Numbered from the stretch's first letter, positions 14,913-29,000 are shown. The stretch is 64,000 nt of DNA from Chrysomallon squamiferum (GCA_012295275.1 CM022669.1:14675172-14739171); one strand, 5' to 3'. Notes: generated from the letters alone by a model not told the origin. Made by a program: numbers and translations.

Positions 14913-15672
14913 AAGCAAACACACTAAGAAAAAATATAGAAAAAAAATATTTGTTAACAAAGAAATGAAATACTTACCAACTTTCAAGTTGGATTCATCA
15001 GATAAGTTTTCATATAGAAGATTTTCTGGCTGCAAACATATAACAGTAATACAGTAATAATAACAATACATTAATAATAATAATACTAATTATAATAATA
15101 ATGATGATGATATTGGGAACTTAATAAATAAATAAATAAATAAGTAATGACAGTAATAATAATAAATAATGATAAACTTTAGTAAAACGACCCATCTGAA
15201 AAGAAGAAAATGGGGTTTCTCAGTGTATGTGTACAGTCAAATCAAACAATCCATTTCTCAAGTGAACTAACTGTAGTTTTAATTTGATTTTAAAAAACAG
15301 TGGATAGATGAACACTGTTTCATTAACTAATCTAAATCTAATTTAAAGAATATTAAAAAAATTAACCTTACCTTTAAGTCCCTGTGTACAATATCATTAT
15401 CATGGAGATACTGAAAAAATAAAACATACATTTATGTAATTTCAGGTAAGAATATACTCTTGCAACTCATTTACAGAATTATTTAAAGTAACAGAGATTA
15501 TTATTTCTGAACAAATATAATGTTACACAAGTCATTGTGAAAATGAGTGTCTTTGTAAATTAATTAGTTTTTCATATCCACAAGTTATAATCAATTGTAT
15601 TTCCATACCAGCTTTTGGTCCATAAACATTAATTTTCATCCTGTTCCCTATATTTTCCACTCAATATTATGC

Positions 15673-15734
<62 letters not shown>

Positions 15735-17535
15735 TAATAATAGCAACAGCAACAGCAACAACAACAACAACAATAATAATAATATTAACAACAATAATAA
15801 TAATAATAATAAAAATTAAAAATAAATAAATAAATAAATAACCAGATAAAAGCTACACTCACTGCAACTGCACTGAGCATATGATTGACTGCTAGGGCTG
15901 CATCCTTTTCAGAATAAACTCCCCTCGAAACAATCCTGTCAAACAGCTCTCCTCCAGTGACCAGCTCAAGTACCAGCGACACATTGTGTGGAGTCTCAAA
16001 GATTTCCTTCAGTCTAATCTGTGAAATAAAACGTTTACAGGTGATAAGCTGATAAATTTTAATACTTTTTTTTTTTTTGGTAATGTCAGATGTTGTTTTA
16101 CTTTCATCTGGAAAGTTGTATAATCCATTATACTGATGGTGTTGAGCAAAGTAATAATTAATTACACTTTCTATTATATCTTGTCTGTATTTGTATGTAT
16201 GTATGTGTGTGTATGTGTGTGATAAAATATAAATATATGTGTGTTTGTGTGTGTGTCTATGTGTGTAAATAAATGACACATATGTGTTGAATAAATATAT
16301 GTTTAATTTCTAAATATGTAAATATACATACACAAACACACATACACATTACACATAGGTAGCTAAAAGACAAGTATTCTAGTCTTCTAATATTATTTCA
16401 TTCTCTGTTTTTGAAGTATGACAACCTGTAAGAAAACAATTATAATAAGTGAACAGCACTGTCAAGAAAAGAAACTCAGCAACACGTAAAAATACACTTA
16501 CAACATTCGGATGTGACAGTCGGAGAAGAATACCAATTTCTGTCCTTACAACTTTCTTGTCAACCTGTGAAAAAACAAAATATAAATAAAACAGAAATAG
16601 AAATAATTATTTTTATTTATAGGATGACCTATGACCACAATTTATTAAATTATAAGAAATAACAGAAACAATAATATTCTAAATAATGATGTTACTGGTT
16701 TAATGCATTTTATAAATACAAATGTAAAATTATCAAGACATATATAAAACATAAAATGGCTACACTTACTCTTTTGTTGATAATTTTCACAGCCCATGGT
16801 TTTTCTGTACCTCTTTCTTCACACTTGTAGACAACTGATGTGGCACCTCTGAAAAAAAAAAAAAATGAAACAAAATGACACGAAATATATTTTTACTGAT
16901 TTACAGCATAAAAATACCTGATTAAGAACAAATCTGTTTGTAATTCTATATAACATTAGAAATGTCAGTTAAAGTTAAATCTTAGCTGTTACCAATATAA
17001 ACTATAATAAATATTAAATAATTATTTTGAAAACAAAACATGTCTTTTCCTTTTTTTTATTTATTTATTTATTTTTTTTTTTTTTATTTATTCATGTCAC
17101 TGATGACTAGAAGAATATATGTAATAATAATGTAAACAGACAGCCTAACCGTACTTATTGAAACACAAATAATGCAATAACAGAAGTTTAAAAGGAATAA
17201 CAGTTATTTTGGAATATTTTAAAACTTTCACATCAGTTACCAAAATGTAATCATATTATCTCCAAAATACTTCAAAAGAGATACATATGGGCTAATGATC
17301 AGTAAGTGGACATATAAATAATCCAGTGAAAGTTGTGAAAGTTATGAAAGTATTTGTTTGAATAATATAATATTTTTTAGAACATGAAATAAATTATTAT
17401 TATTATAATTATTATAGAAATATTTCACCTCATAAAATTTCGCTGTTTTATCTTAGGATATATCAATATACCATTACCTATAGTAATGATTAGAACTAGT
17501 ACATTAAACATCGTTGATGTATATCAAAATACCTA

Positions 17536-17577
<42 letters not shown>

Positions 17578-17753
17578 CGATTTTTGATGCATAACGGTAA
17601 CACCTTGGAAATAAATTATTAATGACATTTAACAAGCAATTTCCTTTGTTTGACATACCTGCCTAGCTCTGTCCCTAACATATATCGGTTTTCAAGAATT
17701 TCATCTTTGATGCTCTCAGCTATCCAAAAATCTTGTTTATCCTCCTTTGGCAT
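10028..17753 (-). CDS. CAMK4: Calcium/calmodulin-dependent protein kinase, CaMKIV-like
   Basis: A Ser/Thr kinase activated by Ca2+/calmodulin and by an upstream CaM kinase kinase. Eleven coding exons in one continuous phase (344 residues): 17659-17753, 16770-16848, 16502-16564, 15863-16018, 15372-15410, 14978-15029, 14274-14348, 13720-13795, 13203-13320, 12619-12777, 10028-10150. Visible motifs are the glycine loop LGRGATSVV, ATP-binding Lys53 (WAVK), the catalytic loop HRDLKPEN with Asp142, DFG at 163-165, and the activation loop HTVCGTPGYC, in which Thr178 lies where the CaMKK-phosphorylated threonine of vertebrate CaMKIV sits. The phrase LVLELVTGGELFDRIV and the post-kinase EFNARRKFK are typical of CaMKIV. 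The basic tail beginning ARRKFKTATEAVRAFAK is the likely calmodulin-binding segment. The long acidic tail of vertebrate CaMKIV is absent, so CaMKI-like behaviour cannot be excluded. Confidence 0.92.
11175..11830 (-). repeat. Degenerate minisatellite in the last kinase intron
   Basis: Units of about 20-22 bp built around AGTCATACTGTGAT recur many times. At about 11480-11600 they form a tidier higher-order unit of roughly 40 bp (GTAGTAGTCATATGCTGAGA plus ATAGTCATACACT). The array decays outward at both ends. Confidence 0.75.
12009..12066. repeat. (AAT)n microsatellite in kinase intron
   Basis: A pure AAT trinucleotide run. Similar runs lie at 13449-13502, 15676-15730 (mixed with CAA), 17534-17573 and 18440-18485. 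Confidence 0.95.
12418..12618 (-). CDS. Alternative read-through tail of the CaM kinase (retained intron)
   Basis: If the donor GTAGAT at 12613-12618 after ...NARRKFK is not used, the frame stays open for a further 66 codons to a TGA at 12418-12420. The added tail is Trp-, Lys- and Pro-rich, with pieces such as DRTWAVPQITKKPTVWVV and IDWEAKIESWPNKP. Base composition here is clearly less AT-rich than in the adjoining intron, as expected of selected coding sequence. This isoform would lose the TATEAVRAFAK calmodulin-binding-like segment. Either the spliced or the read-through form could be the main product. Confidence 0.5.
   Translation of the reverse strand, partial: VDRTWAVPQITKKPTVWVVADKSSVMPKEHLVPHRRIWQEANIDWEAKIESWPNKPQDHCKELNEA
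14464..14618. repeat. (AAAAT)n pentanucleotide microsatellite
   Basis: A nearly perfect run of TAAAA units about 155 bp long, in the kinase intron between the exons at 14274-14348 and 14978-15029. Confidence 0.95.
14833..14912. repeat. (CT)n(CA)n compound microsatellite
   Basis: A CT run passes directly into a CA run about 65 bp beyond the splice donor of the kinase exon at 14978-15029. Confidence 0.95.
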
Positions 17754-17830
17754 TTTTTCAGCATATATAAAATAAACAATCGAAAAGCAAAGCCGAATGT
17801 CGTTGCTAACTAATGCTTCTGATCTTTGAT

Positions 17831-17909
17831 TCGGTAAACCTCGGATTATTCAGTTGACATGGGGAAAGAGCATTCGGTAATCCTCGACCAATTATCGGAT
17901 GATTACCGA
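17831..17909. promoter_or_regulatory. Repeated TCGGTAA motif upstream of the kinase start
   Basis: TCGGTAA occurs at 17831-17837 and 17874-17880 and in inverted form (TTACCGA) at 17903-17909, all within 160 bp upstream of the kinase start codon on the minus strand. The flanks extend the similarity to CGGTAATC/GATTACCG arms. It lies in the expected proximal promoter or 5' UTR. No known factor is assigned. Confidence 0.35.
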
Positions 17910-18436
17910 GATATTCCGAACGTGAAATCAAAATGTGCTGGCATATCCGTAAATATTACAAGATCCTTATTATTAATGAATGAAAATTTAATTAACCTCA
18001 GCATATTTTATTATTAACGGCTACTGAGTAGTTTTTACAAATAATATTATCGATAACTTTACAGATCTGTACAAAATAAAATTTTCGGAATAAATATACC
18101 TAAAACATAAAATTAAGGGTTACAGTTATGGTTAGGGTTAGTAATCCGACAACAATATTCTATATAAAAACATCTATTAAATTTGGTACCGGTAAACTAA
18201 CATTGTATCCGGCTACTTTTTAATTATTGTACTTGCTTTTATCAGCTGGCAAGATAAGATTAGGTCATTTTATATCTATTAAGTTAAAATTATTATTATT
18301 ATTTTTTTATTATTATTATTATTTTTTATGATAATACCACAAGCATAACTATTGCTTGCTTATGTGTTTAGTATTATTCATATAAATTGTAACAACGGCA
18401 CAATCAAAATAGTAGTTGTGCATTGAAATTATCTGG

Positions 18437-18486
<50 letters not shown>

Positions 18487-19091
18487 GCTGTGTCTACCTT
18501 CTCGATCCGCGCTACATTATTATTATTATTATTTTATTATTAAGGCGTATAATTAGAAAACATACTTCCAGAAGTTATAATTTTCAGTTCACTTCATAAC
18601 AAATAAATTAAAGCTTTTGTTCTTGCTGGTGATGTTTTGTTTTTGTGTTGTTGTTTTTTTAGAAGTGTTTCTATTTGTAACAGTCAGTGATACTCAGATT
18701 TCAGCAGATCGACTTTGTATGGGCGGTTTTATTTCCGTATGTTATCCGTTACTGTTGCCGCCCAGGAATAACGATTCTTTTTGTTGTTTTCGTGAACACT
18801 AAAGTTTAAACTGTCAGTCAGTGTGTTTGAATGTATTGCAACACTATTAATTACATTAATTATGTTGCTATCTTGCTATTTTAAAAAATTAAATCGTTCT
18901 CCGTTTATTTTAGACAGACTTCAATAAGGTTTTTCTAAATTCGTAATTAATATTTTATGTAAAATTACGACTAATACGAGTTTTCCTTTTCTAAATTTAA
19001 TTTTCCTTTATTAAAGTTCTCAACATATCTCTTGAATTTCCGTGGAGATAACAGATGTTACTCAATAGGGGGAGATAATAATAATAATAAT

Positions 19092-19160
<69 letters not shown>

Positions 19161-20667
19161 GTTATATACCCCAAAAGCTGACATATCATTACTAAGAATA
19201 TCAGTATTACAAGATTTATTACACTGAAATAATTTTATACATATTACAAATGGTATATGTTAATGTATCCACACTGCTTTCGAGTAATATAGCCTTCTCT
19301 GGCAAATAGCCATTTTATTGGCAATAAAAATGATCCAGGAATTAAGCAGTTAACTAAAAACGAATTTTATCACAAATTATAAAACCTATATATAGTCAGT
19401 AATAATAATAATAATAATAATGAAAAGTACCAGTAGTAGTATTAATGATATATAAATAAGTAAGTAAGTAAGTAAAAAAATAAATAAATAAATAAATAAA
19501 ATAAAATAAAATAACAATATAAAGTCAGAATCCAAAACCTAGTGGTAATATAATTACTACTATTACCACCACCACTGTGTTACCACCATTAATAATAAAC
19601 AAGAAACAGGATAGCAAATCATTAATATTTTATTACACACTTTGTTATATAATTAAATATATCTATAGTAATACTATCATATAAAAGTAGTTTTAAATTA
19701 TTCCATTACAATAAAGATATTCATAAACTTGTCCATGATGTTTATGTTGAGCACTGTTTATCTGAACATATTTCAGGTTACTATAACCATGTTCACTGCC
19801 TATAAATACTTTTATCTAATTACTTCAAATATAGTCTATAATGTTTTATATCATATAAATTTATAACATAAAAATTTAGCAAAATCTGTATAAATATGAG
19901 GTTATCAGACACATTACAAAATATCAAGGACATTATAAGCATTAAGTTAGAAAAGAAGTGCTTAGATCATGCATGGTTTTCATAATAAAAAGTAGACATT
20001 GTTGGGTTTAAAAGCATGAAATAAACACTGCCTTATAAATTTATACATAGTAACTGATACATAGTAATTTATACACAGTAACAAAAACAGTGAGCTATGT
20101 TTAGTGACAAAATAAAAAATAAATAAAAAAAAAAAAAAAAAATTTAAAACAAGCTAAACATGCTTATGTTAAACTAGATAAAATGGTTTTAAAAATAAAT
20201 GTTTAATTTGATATTTTATAATTATTTTTTTTTATTTTTTTTTTTTCATTTTTTTTTTTTTTGCAATTTTATATCTCTTGTTTAGAGCTATATCATATAC
20301 CTTTAGAGCTGTATTATATACCATATGACCCCATAAAAGAAGACCACAACCCAAAAACAAATTTGACTAAAATAAAGAAATGAAAACTTAGAGTCATAGA
20401 AAAATATCTGATAAATACACAGAATAATAACAAAATAAATTAATGCATCTGAATACTTCTAGATACATGAAACACTTCACTAAACAACAAAAATAAAACA
20501 AAATAATGTTTAACAAACAGATGAATTAATTCTAAATCTGAAAATCACCTGCCAGTACTCACTTTTGTACCCTCCCCACCCCACAAAATTAAAAAAAATT
20601 AATGTTAAAGATCCATCAATTAAATGTATAGTAATTGTTATTAAAATTTAATAAACAGACAGGCATA

Positions 20668-20700
<33 letters not shown>

Positions 20701-23003
20701 TGATTCCCCCTCCTTTTTGTTTAGTTCTGTTTTTATTTTTTTAATTATTATAATAATGATTACAAAACACAGCAGAATCTGATCATCACAAAACAAAGCT
20801 AACCTGTAACATTATCATTTTAATTAACTGAAAAACAATCAAAACAGACAAACTTTTAATATTAAATGCATATACATCTTAAACAAGGACATAACTGTTC
20901 TAAGTGACACACACCAAAAACAAAACAAGAAAAAAAAAACTAAACAGATGTATTTTAAAAAACAAAATAACATGACATAACAATAAAATTGAGAATTTTT
21001 TTCCAATTAAACAACAAAATAATCGTTAGGCTATCTATATCTGCTATAATTTAATAATAATGTACAGTATATATATATATACATATTATAAAAAATTTAA
21101 AAAAATCGTCATGGTGGACTGGACAGTACATGTATTTTATTCTTAATCCCTTTCTTAATAGATATTTAATAGAAGTAATAAATATATTTTTAAGGCTAAT
21201 GTTTTATAATTATGCTTATCTTTGTTTAATGATTTTAATTTTCTGATTATTTATTGAAAGAAAACAAATGTAAAACAGTTTAAATGTGTGTGTGTGTGTG
21301 TGTGTGTATATTATGAATAAAGCTGAATTATACAGGTCAAATTAATTTTTTTTTTTTAAATGACACATCATATATTCAGTCTTGTATAAATTGTAAATAT
21401 AAAAAAAATAAGAAAGTGAAATTAACATAATGCCATTTAAAAATAATATTTATTTTACATTATAAAACACCAGTTATGCCAAAAAGAACCTCCAAAAAAT
21501 AATTAGTTTCTATATTTTAACACCAATAAGAACACCCAGGTGAAATGCAAAATAACATACAAATATATAGAAAAATTATTTACATATTATTAAGATACAG
21601 TTACATATTTATTTAACAAAACACTAATAATAATAATAATAATTAATAAATAAATAATAAGTAAGTAAGTAGGTAAATAAATAAATAAATAAATGAATAA
21701 ATAAATAAATACACTAAAATAAAATAAGTAAATTAAGAAAACTGCCCTCATAAATATTATTATAAAAGCAAATTGATGACATCACTGTATACAGGTTATG
21801 TAAAACAAAATTCAACAATAAAAAAGAAAACAATCTGAGTAAATCTGCATTTTATATATATATATGTATACATACATACACACACACTAAATTAAGTGAA
21901 CAGCATACAACTATTCCATTATATTATTACTACACTAGTCACAGCAAATATTGTTTCTGTTAATTAATAAAGTAAATATTTTACAACAAGTAAACAAAAC
22001 TTAAAATGTTATTCTTACATTATAGGTAAACAAATAAACTACGAGATATTATTTTATTAATACAAACCACACAACATACTGTATAAACTCAAAATACATT
22101 ACTTCTAATTTTAACTAGTAACAATGTCTAATTCTCCACTAATTAGTTGCATTAAGCAATAAGAAAGCAAATCAAAACAACTATCTTAATGCTGATTAAG
22201 GGTAGGTGCCACATATCAAATATATCCCATATTTTTTTTTTTTTTTTTTTCTTGGCTAACTAATCTATTTTTTTTTGTTGTTGTTGTTTTTTTCTCCAAT
22301 GTAATGAAACTCGTTCCTACACTAAAAAGTATTTCCATGATGAATCTTATTTCAAGGGTGACACACCTGTATCTAAGTTCAGCCTTTAATCAGTTATATT
22401 GTGATTGAACACACACACAAACACACACACACACACACACACACAGAATCAGTGAAGATTCTTATATTTATTGATGGTGTTTATTAATTAATGTTCGTAC
22501 ACATAATTAAATTTATGTAAACACATTGTTATTTGAGCCCTGTGATTTTAGAAGTAATTAATTACCTGTCTTTTTACCTGAATGTAATTATTTCAGTACC
22601 ACCTATTTTGATTTTTTTAAGTAATCAAAAACCTTTGTTACTTTTATTGTGCTATTGTTACCAATACCATTGTTATCATATTGCAAATATTGTAATTATT
22701 AATTAAATTGTAAACTGTAATTTTTAGAGTTATTTATAAAATAATTAACAAAATGTTTTATCAATATGTTAACCAGTCAAGAGAAAAACAGTTCAGTTAA
22801 AATCAAAGTTCTACCTGCTGACTTGTTTGTTGTGCATCATGAATAAATTTTGTGTTTTTCTAAAATCATACTGGTATTTACAAAATGATGTTATCTGTCT
22901 GAAAAATTATAGGAATAATAATAATAATAATAATAATAAGAAGAAGAAGAAGAAGGAGAAGAAGAATCAATGCTAAAATTACAAAAATAATTTTCATCTC
23001 ATG
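17910..23003. other. Gene-poor interval between kinase and CCPG1-like gene
   Basis: No exon could be supported on either strand. It contains (AAT)n tracts at about 18440-18485 and 19075-19160, (ATT)n near 20668-20700, (TG)n near 21287-21308, (AC)n near 22412-22445 and several A or T runs. The left end is the kinase promoter side. The right end must contain the 3' UTR of the CCPG1-like gene, which ends at 23004. Confidence 0.55.
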
Positions 23004-26000
23004 TCAATTATCAAAGCAGTCGAAATAAAAATATTTTTTTGTACGATATTCAGCTCTCTCAAAGAACCAGGTCTCAGGCATGGTGTGATAAAAGTCTCTT
23101 TCTTCTGCGCGAGAGAACAGCCATTCTGTTTTTGGGTCTATGTACTCATCAGTGAACTTGGCACTTCTCGGTTTTGCGAAAGTGGTTTGAGAAGTGTGCG
23201 AAATACTGGTGCGTTTCTCCTTCCTGCCTGCAGCCCTCTCGAACATCCAGTCTGATTTGTGCTCATCTTTGTGCTGTTTCCATCTGTTTCTGCCCCAGTC
23301 CAGGTACCACTCGTCTTGTTTCTCTGAGTTGTCGAACCAGAAAGTGTTGTTAGGGTTCTCTGAATCTTCACCATTCATCTGCCAGTAGATAGGATCCTTC
23401 TGTTCTGATTTTTCAGTGTCACGACCATCACTACGGTGGTCAGACTTGTGATAGTAGTGATGGTGATGGGGATTGCCTTCGTGGTGATGATACTTGTTGC
23501 CACTGTGATGACGGCCATTTTGTCTGAAATTGTCGTTGCTGTTGTACTGATGGTGGTCCTTCTCATGGTAATATAAATCTTCATCAGGTTGAAACTGCTG
23601 CTGGTGATAATTTGCATCATGTGTTTTGGTCCCGTGTTCTTGATTGTAATTTTCTGAAGACATTTTCTGATTGCATTTCTTGGTCTTTTTACAGTGCTTA
23701 TGTTTCTTGTAATGATCTTGGGTGTACATCTGTGGTTCCCAGTCCTGTTGCCAGTCCTGCAAGAACTGTACGCAAACTCTTAGATTTCTCTTTATTCCAT
23801 CACGCCTGTCAGTCCACCAGCTGCTCTGACAGACAAACCAAGAACGGAAATGTTCACTGAGCCAGTAATCAATGTCCCACCAACTGGCAAACCTACTGAA
23901 CAAAGTACAGATTTCATCAATATCATCGTAACTCATATGCCTGTGCTTCTTTTCACTGATTCTTGCCGTCTTGTCCACCAGCTTGAAAAATGCCTTCTTC
24001 ATCAGAGCCTGGTCCTTAAGACTTTCCTTTCGCATCTTATCATCCCATTCAGAACTGAAATCATCCCTGTCGGAGTGTTTTTCAAAAGACGTCTTCTTCC
24101 TCTTGAATCTAGCTCTATTTTCCTCTTCCTCATTTCGGCTGAAATGTCTCTTCATCCATTTAGATGTCTTTTTCCGAATCTTCTCCTGAAACCTCCTTCC
24201 CATGTCTGCAACCTTTTCAGACAGTCTGTTTGCGACTTCAACAAAAGACGGCTCGTATTTCTTCCAGAAAGATTTAGATAAGTTCTTCACTTGAACCCAG
24301 GTGTCGTGAATCTGTTTACTGACATTGACCACGGAACTTCTGGTGTTGTTAAGCACTTTGCTTACCCTGTCTGTCCAGTGTTTGTGATCTGAACTTGTTT
24401 TACCTTTCCCATCTTCTGTGTGACTGCCATCACCACTTTCATCTTCAAAGAAGGTTTTCTTTACACTATCGTAATTCTGCTGAACTTCACTGAAGAAACT
24501 GTCCTTGATCACTCTGACATTATCCACCACCGAATGGCTCACATTATCTATTGCTGAAAAGAGTGATGTCCAGTTTACGTATTTACCTACAGAGTTATTC
24601 AAATGTGTGGAAAGAAGATTGAGACAGCTGTGGATATCAATTGCAGAGTTGTTTTTCTTTTCAGCTTCATAAAGCAGACGCCATTTCTTTGCTTGAACTT
24701 GTTCATGTTCCAGTTCTTGTGCCAGATGTTTTACAAGTTCATCGTGGATGGATGAATATGGTGTTTTTACTACAACGAGAAAAATAAAATAAAATGAGTA
24801 AGTAAACTGATAAATTACATCGATAAGGAAGTGTTAAAACTGAAATATTTTCATAAACAATAATCATTTTAAAGTCTCTAAGCTTAGTTTTAACAGCTTA
24901 TTTCAAAGAATAATAAAAAATATTACAGATATTTTTTTTTTTTTATGAATTACTAACATTAAAATTTCACTTTTTATTATACATTTTAAAAATATATTTC
25001 TGTAATTCTAATACATAAATATTCATGTTTATTTATGTAGTTTTTCTAAACAAAAGCATTTATTGGAAAATATCATTGTGTTTCTAAAGTTATGAAATAA
25101 TAATAATAATAATACATTCCTATAGTTTTTGACTGAAGTGAAGATATTTTGTTTACCTTCTTCAGAGTCTTGTTTTGATGCCTCATCCTCTTCACTTCCC
25201 ACAGTAACCCTCTCTAAGGGTTTCCACTCTCCCGTAGCAGTGTTTTTCTTGTATCTGTGTTGAACAATTTCATCTCCAAGGTTTTCATTTTCCAATTCAA
25301 GCTGATCGTTTGGATCTTCCAATGGAACATCATCAAACATTTCATTCTCCTCTGTGGCATGCTGGGAAGATGCACATGCAACATTTTCAAGTTTGTTTCT
25401 CAGATCAGCATTTTCCTGTTCCAGCGATGCGGTTTTCTTGTGCAGCATGTTGCACTCACCCAACTGTTTATACTGAGATGTCACAGCTTCTTGTAAAGTA
25501 GCAATGTTGTTTTCTGAGATCATTATCTGAGATTTCAGTTGCTGGTTTTCTGCAGCTAACACATCATTTCTGTTTTCAACATCTTGTAACATGGATCTCA
25601 ATTTCTCATTTTCATCTTGCATCGTGACAATGCTATTTTCCTTTACTTTTGATTTAATATTCATTTCTTGGTTACTACTTCCTATTTTCAGTTCCTGGAT
25701 TATCCCTATTGATTCAACCTTGCTGTTTTCTGCGAGCATCACCCTGGACTGGAACTCTGATTTTTCTTGTTCCAGTTTAACGTTCTTGAGTTCTACATCA
25801 TGAAGTCGCGATTTCAATTCCTGGTTTTCGTTCTGTATTACAACTCTGGTGCTTTCTGCAAACTTCAATTGAGACTTTAACTGTTGTCTTTCTTCTTCGA
25901 GCTGCAACTTTTTCTGCAAGTAACAGACATGAGTCAATATTATTTGTTAAAACATTACCTTACATCTCTTCCTCCTTTCTTCTAGAGCTCATGAGTTATT

Positions 26001-29000
26001 CATGTCTTTATAAATAAAAACTTTACACTGCCAGTTATTTTGTCATTTTTAACATTATGAAAAATTTTGAAAATAACAGACCAATACTCTTTATTATAAT
26101 TTCCAGTTATTTCTGACTTAGTAATTAAAAACACATCATCATGATATTAAATAAAAATAGTAACTCCAAGCAAACTTTTACATAAAGACACTAATTTTCT
26201 CTTTATGACTATAAAAACAGAAACTTCTGACATGCCTTCTCCCATTTAAGTTTCTCATTCCTCGTATTTACCTTTTCATAATCAAGATGCTTCTCCCTGA
26301 GTTGATTATGCTGGGACTGCAGTTCTGATATTAGTCGATCTTTTAGTTCAATCATTTCCTATAAAGAAAAGAAAATGTAATTGATATGCTATGTATCTGG
26401 TCTTAATCACTGATACACTTAGACACAATATCTCTCTCTCTCTCTCTCCCTCCCTCTCCCTCCTCTCCCTCCCTCCCTCCCTCCCTCTCTAACATTTTTT
26501 GAGAAGAGAAACATACTGATTACATTCAAAACAGAAGTTTCAGATACAAACAAGAATTCTTTCTGATGATGATGATGATAATAATAATAACAATATATTG
26601 CAAAATCTTGATTACATTCAAAACAGAAGTTTCAGATACAAACAAGAATTATTTCTGATGATGATGATGATAATAATAATAACAATATATTGCAAAATCT
26701 TGATTACATTAAAACAAAAAATTATATAAAGCAAAACAAATGGCTTCTGATAAATTACGGACATAAAGCATTATAAAGTATAATTCAGAAACCATAACTA
26801 CAATTTTAAAGTTTAAGATATACAAAAACAATATTTTCATATAAAGGTTATATAAATTATTCTGTACATCTGTAATTATGTTCAAAACAAATGTTTGAGA
26901 CAACAACAAACAGATCTTTTCTAATAACATTAACATAAAATATATCAGCAAACCTTGATGGTATTTAAAGACTGGCCAAGCTCCTCTTGCTTTGTCTGGG
27001 ACTGTGCAAGTTTTTGCTGGAGTATCAGTAGATTATTTTCTTGAGCTGTATTTCGAGAATACCGTACTCGCATAGATCCTTAAACATAAAAAGAGGAACA
27101 ACCGTTTAATTAATTTACTGATTAAATTCAGAAAATAAAATTATGTGACTTTTACATTTTTGAAATCAATACTATTATTTTTTTTTTTCTTTTTTGATAA
27201 GATTAACTGAATTTTTATTAAATCTTTTTCTAAAAAATTTTGGTTCAAATCGTTTTCTAACATATTATTATTTCATAGATAAACATATCCATAAACCAAA
27301 GAGTAGTTTTTATAAAGATGAACGACTTTTCTATTATTAATTATTTAAATTTGTAAAATAATAATGTTTACAACTTATTGTGCATGGTGCTGGTATGTCA
27401 ATAACTTTCCTTTTGTTGTGTGTGAAACTAACAAATTTGTTTACCTTTTAAAAACAGGAGGAAAAAAAGAGATTCACATACCAATTGAATGTCCAATTCC
27501 AAGTCCAAGGGCAACAGATATAACCAGAACTACGACAACATCAAGGGTCCAGTTGAGTCCACGATTTGGTCTGTGGACATATTGCCTAGCAACATCACCA
27601 GCAACAAGAGGTATGTCAGCAATGTCATTGACTGCAGACCAGTCTACATCATCAGCCAAGACATCGCCAGCATTGTCACTCTGGCTCTGATCACTTTCTA
27701 TCCTGTCATCCATTTGTTCCGCATCACCAACAGATTCTGTGTCAGCATCCCTTTCATCTTGTTCATCATCAGACTCATTTCTAACGTCAGGTTCAGGTCC
27801 TAACAAGAAAAGTATTTATTAATAATGTTTAAATATTATAAAATTATAAAAACATGCAATAACAAATAGGAGAAAAACATGTCCTCAATTTGCATTAAAA
27901 AAACATTCTGAATTAAATCCGTGTTAAAAATTCTTAAAAAATATAGGTACCAGATCATATATCCAGCTTCCTGGAAAGTGGACTTTTCAGAAAACTAGCT
28001 TTAAAAGTGAATTAAATTGCTCTGTTAAATATAAATTTATTCTATACTTTTTATTGTTTATACTATATTTTAAGTATAAATATTAATAACTTTATGCAGT
28101 AGAAAATAGTTGTATTTGATCCACAAACTTGTTGGATAAATGATCTAGTATCTCTATTAATGTTATAAGAATGAATATTAAGATACAACAAGCATTAGAA
28201 AGAGCCTTTTTGTTGTCTATTGGTCATCAGATGAGATGTAAAATAGTAGATTTTCAGAAATTCAGAATAAACTATCTTAACAGTTTATTGAAGATATTAT
28301 GCTTAGTGAACCTTACAGCAAAACAGACTTGAAGTGTAATTATACTATCATGATACCTATTTGTATTTCACACACAGATTTCATCATAATATTTATTGCT
28401 ACCATTGCCATTAGGTAAAAGAATTCATACTGGGTTCCTGAGCCATGAAGCTGAAGCGAGAACTGACTGATGACACGGATCTGTCCATTGGTGGTGGATC
28501 ATTGCAGGAGCAGATGGCAAAGCTTGTTGATCTACCTCATCTGAAGCCGGATTTGAGTCATCTACATCAGAACTGTCAGATGATGAACTCTGATCCAAAT
28601 GAATGAAATCAGAATCTGCAGGAATAAAAAAAAAAAAAAAAAATCAGTAAAATATTGAAGAAAATATTGTTCCTCTACAAAAAATATATAAAAATATAAA
28701 AATATCATATTCAGCTGAACATAGCAGATGTTTACTTACTTTTCTGTCAACAACTGCTACAGTATATTTAACCTCAGTTGATTTGAATTAATTATAGAAC
28801 ATTTTAGATTTTCCTTTGTTTTATATCTATGGGAAGATGCATATAAAAGATTGCTTAGTGTTATTAAGAAAACAGTTTGTGGACTAATAGAAGCATCAGT
28901 ACCATAATTCAACAACCTAATATTCATTAGCATGAGAGTGCTGATATACTGTTAAAGAAACATTAATTCATTTTCTTTTCTTACCCGAATCACTGGACAA

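Noticed and set aside
18617-18802. Hydrophobic 61-codon plus-strand frame upstream of the kinase
   Set aside because: It has no family resemblance, no splice sites fitting a gene and no continuation. It is treated as chance.
23138-24281. Several open frames on both strands overlapping the large CCPG1-like last exon
   Set aside because: They are shadows of the real frame, which alone continues in phase with the upstream exons and has the family features.
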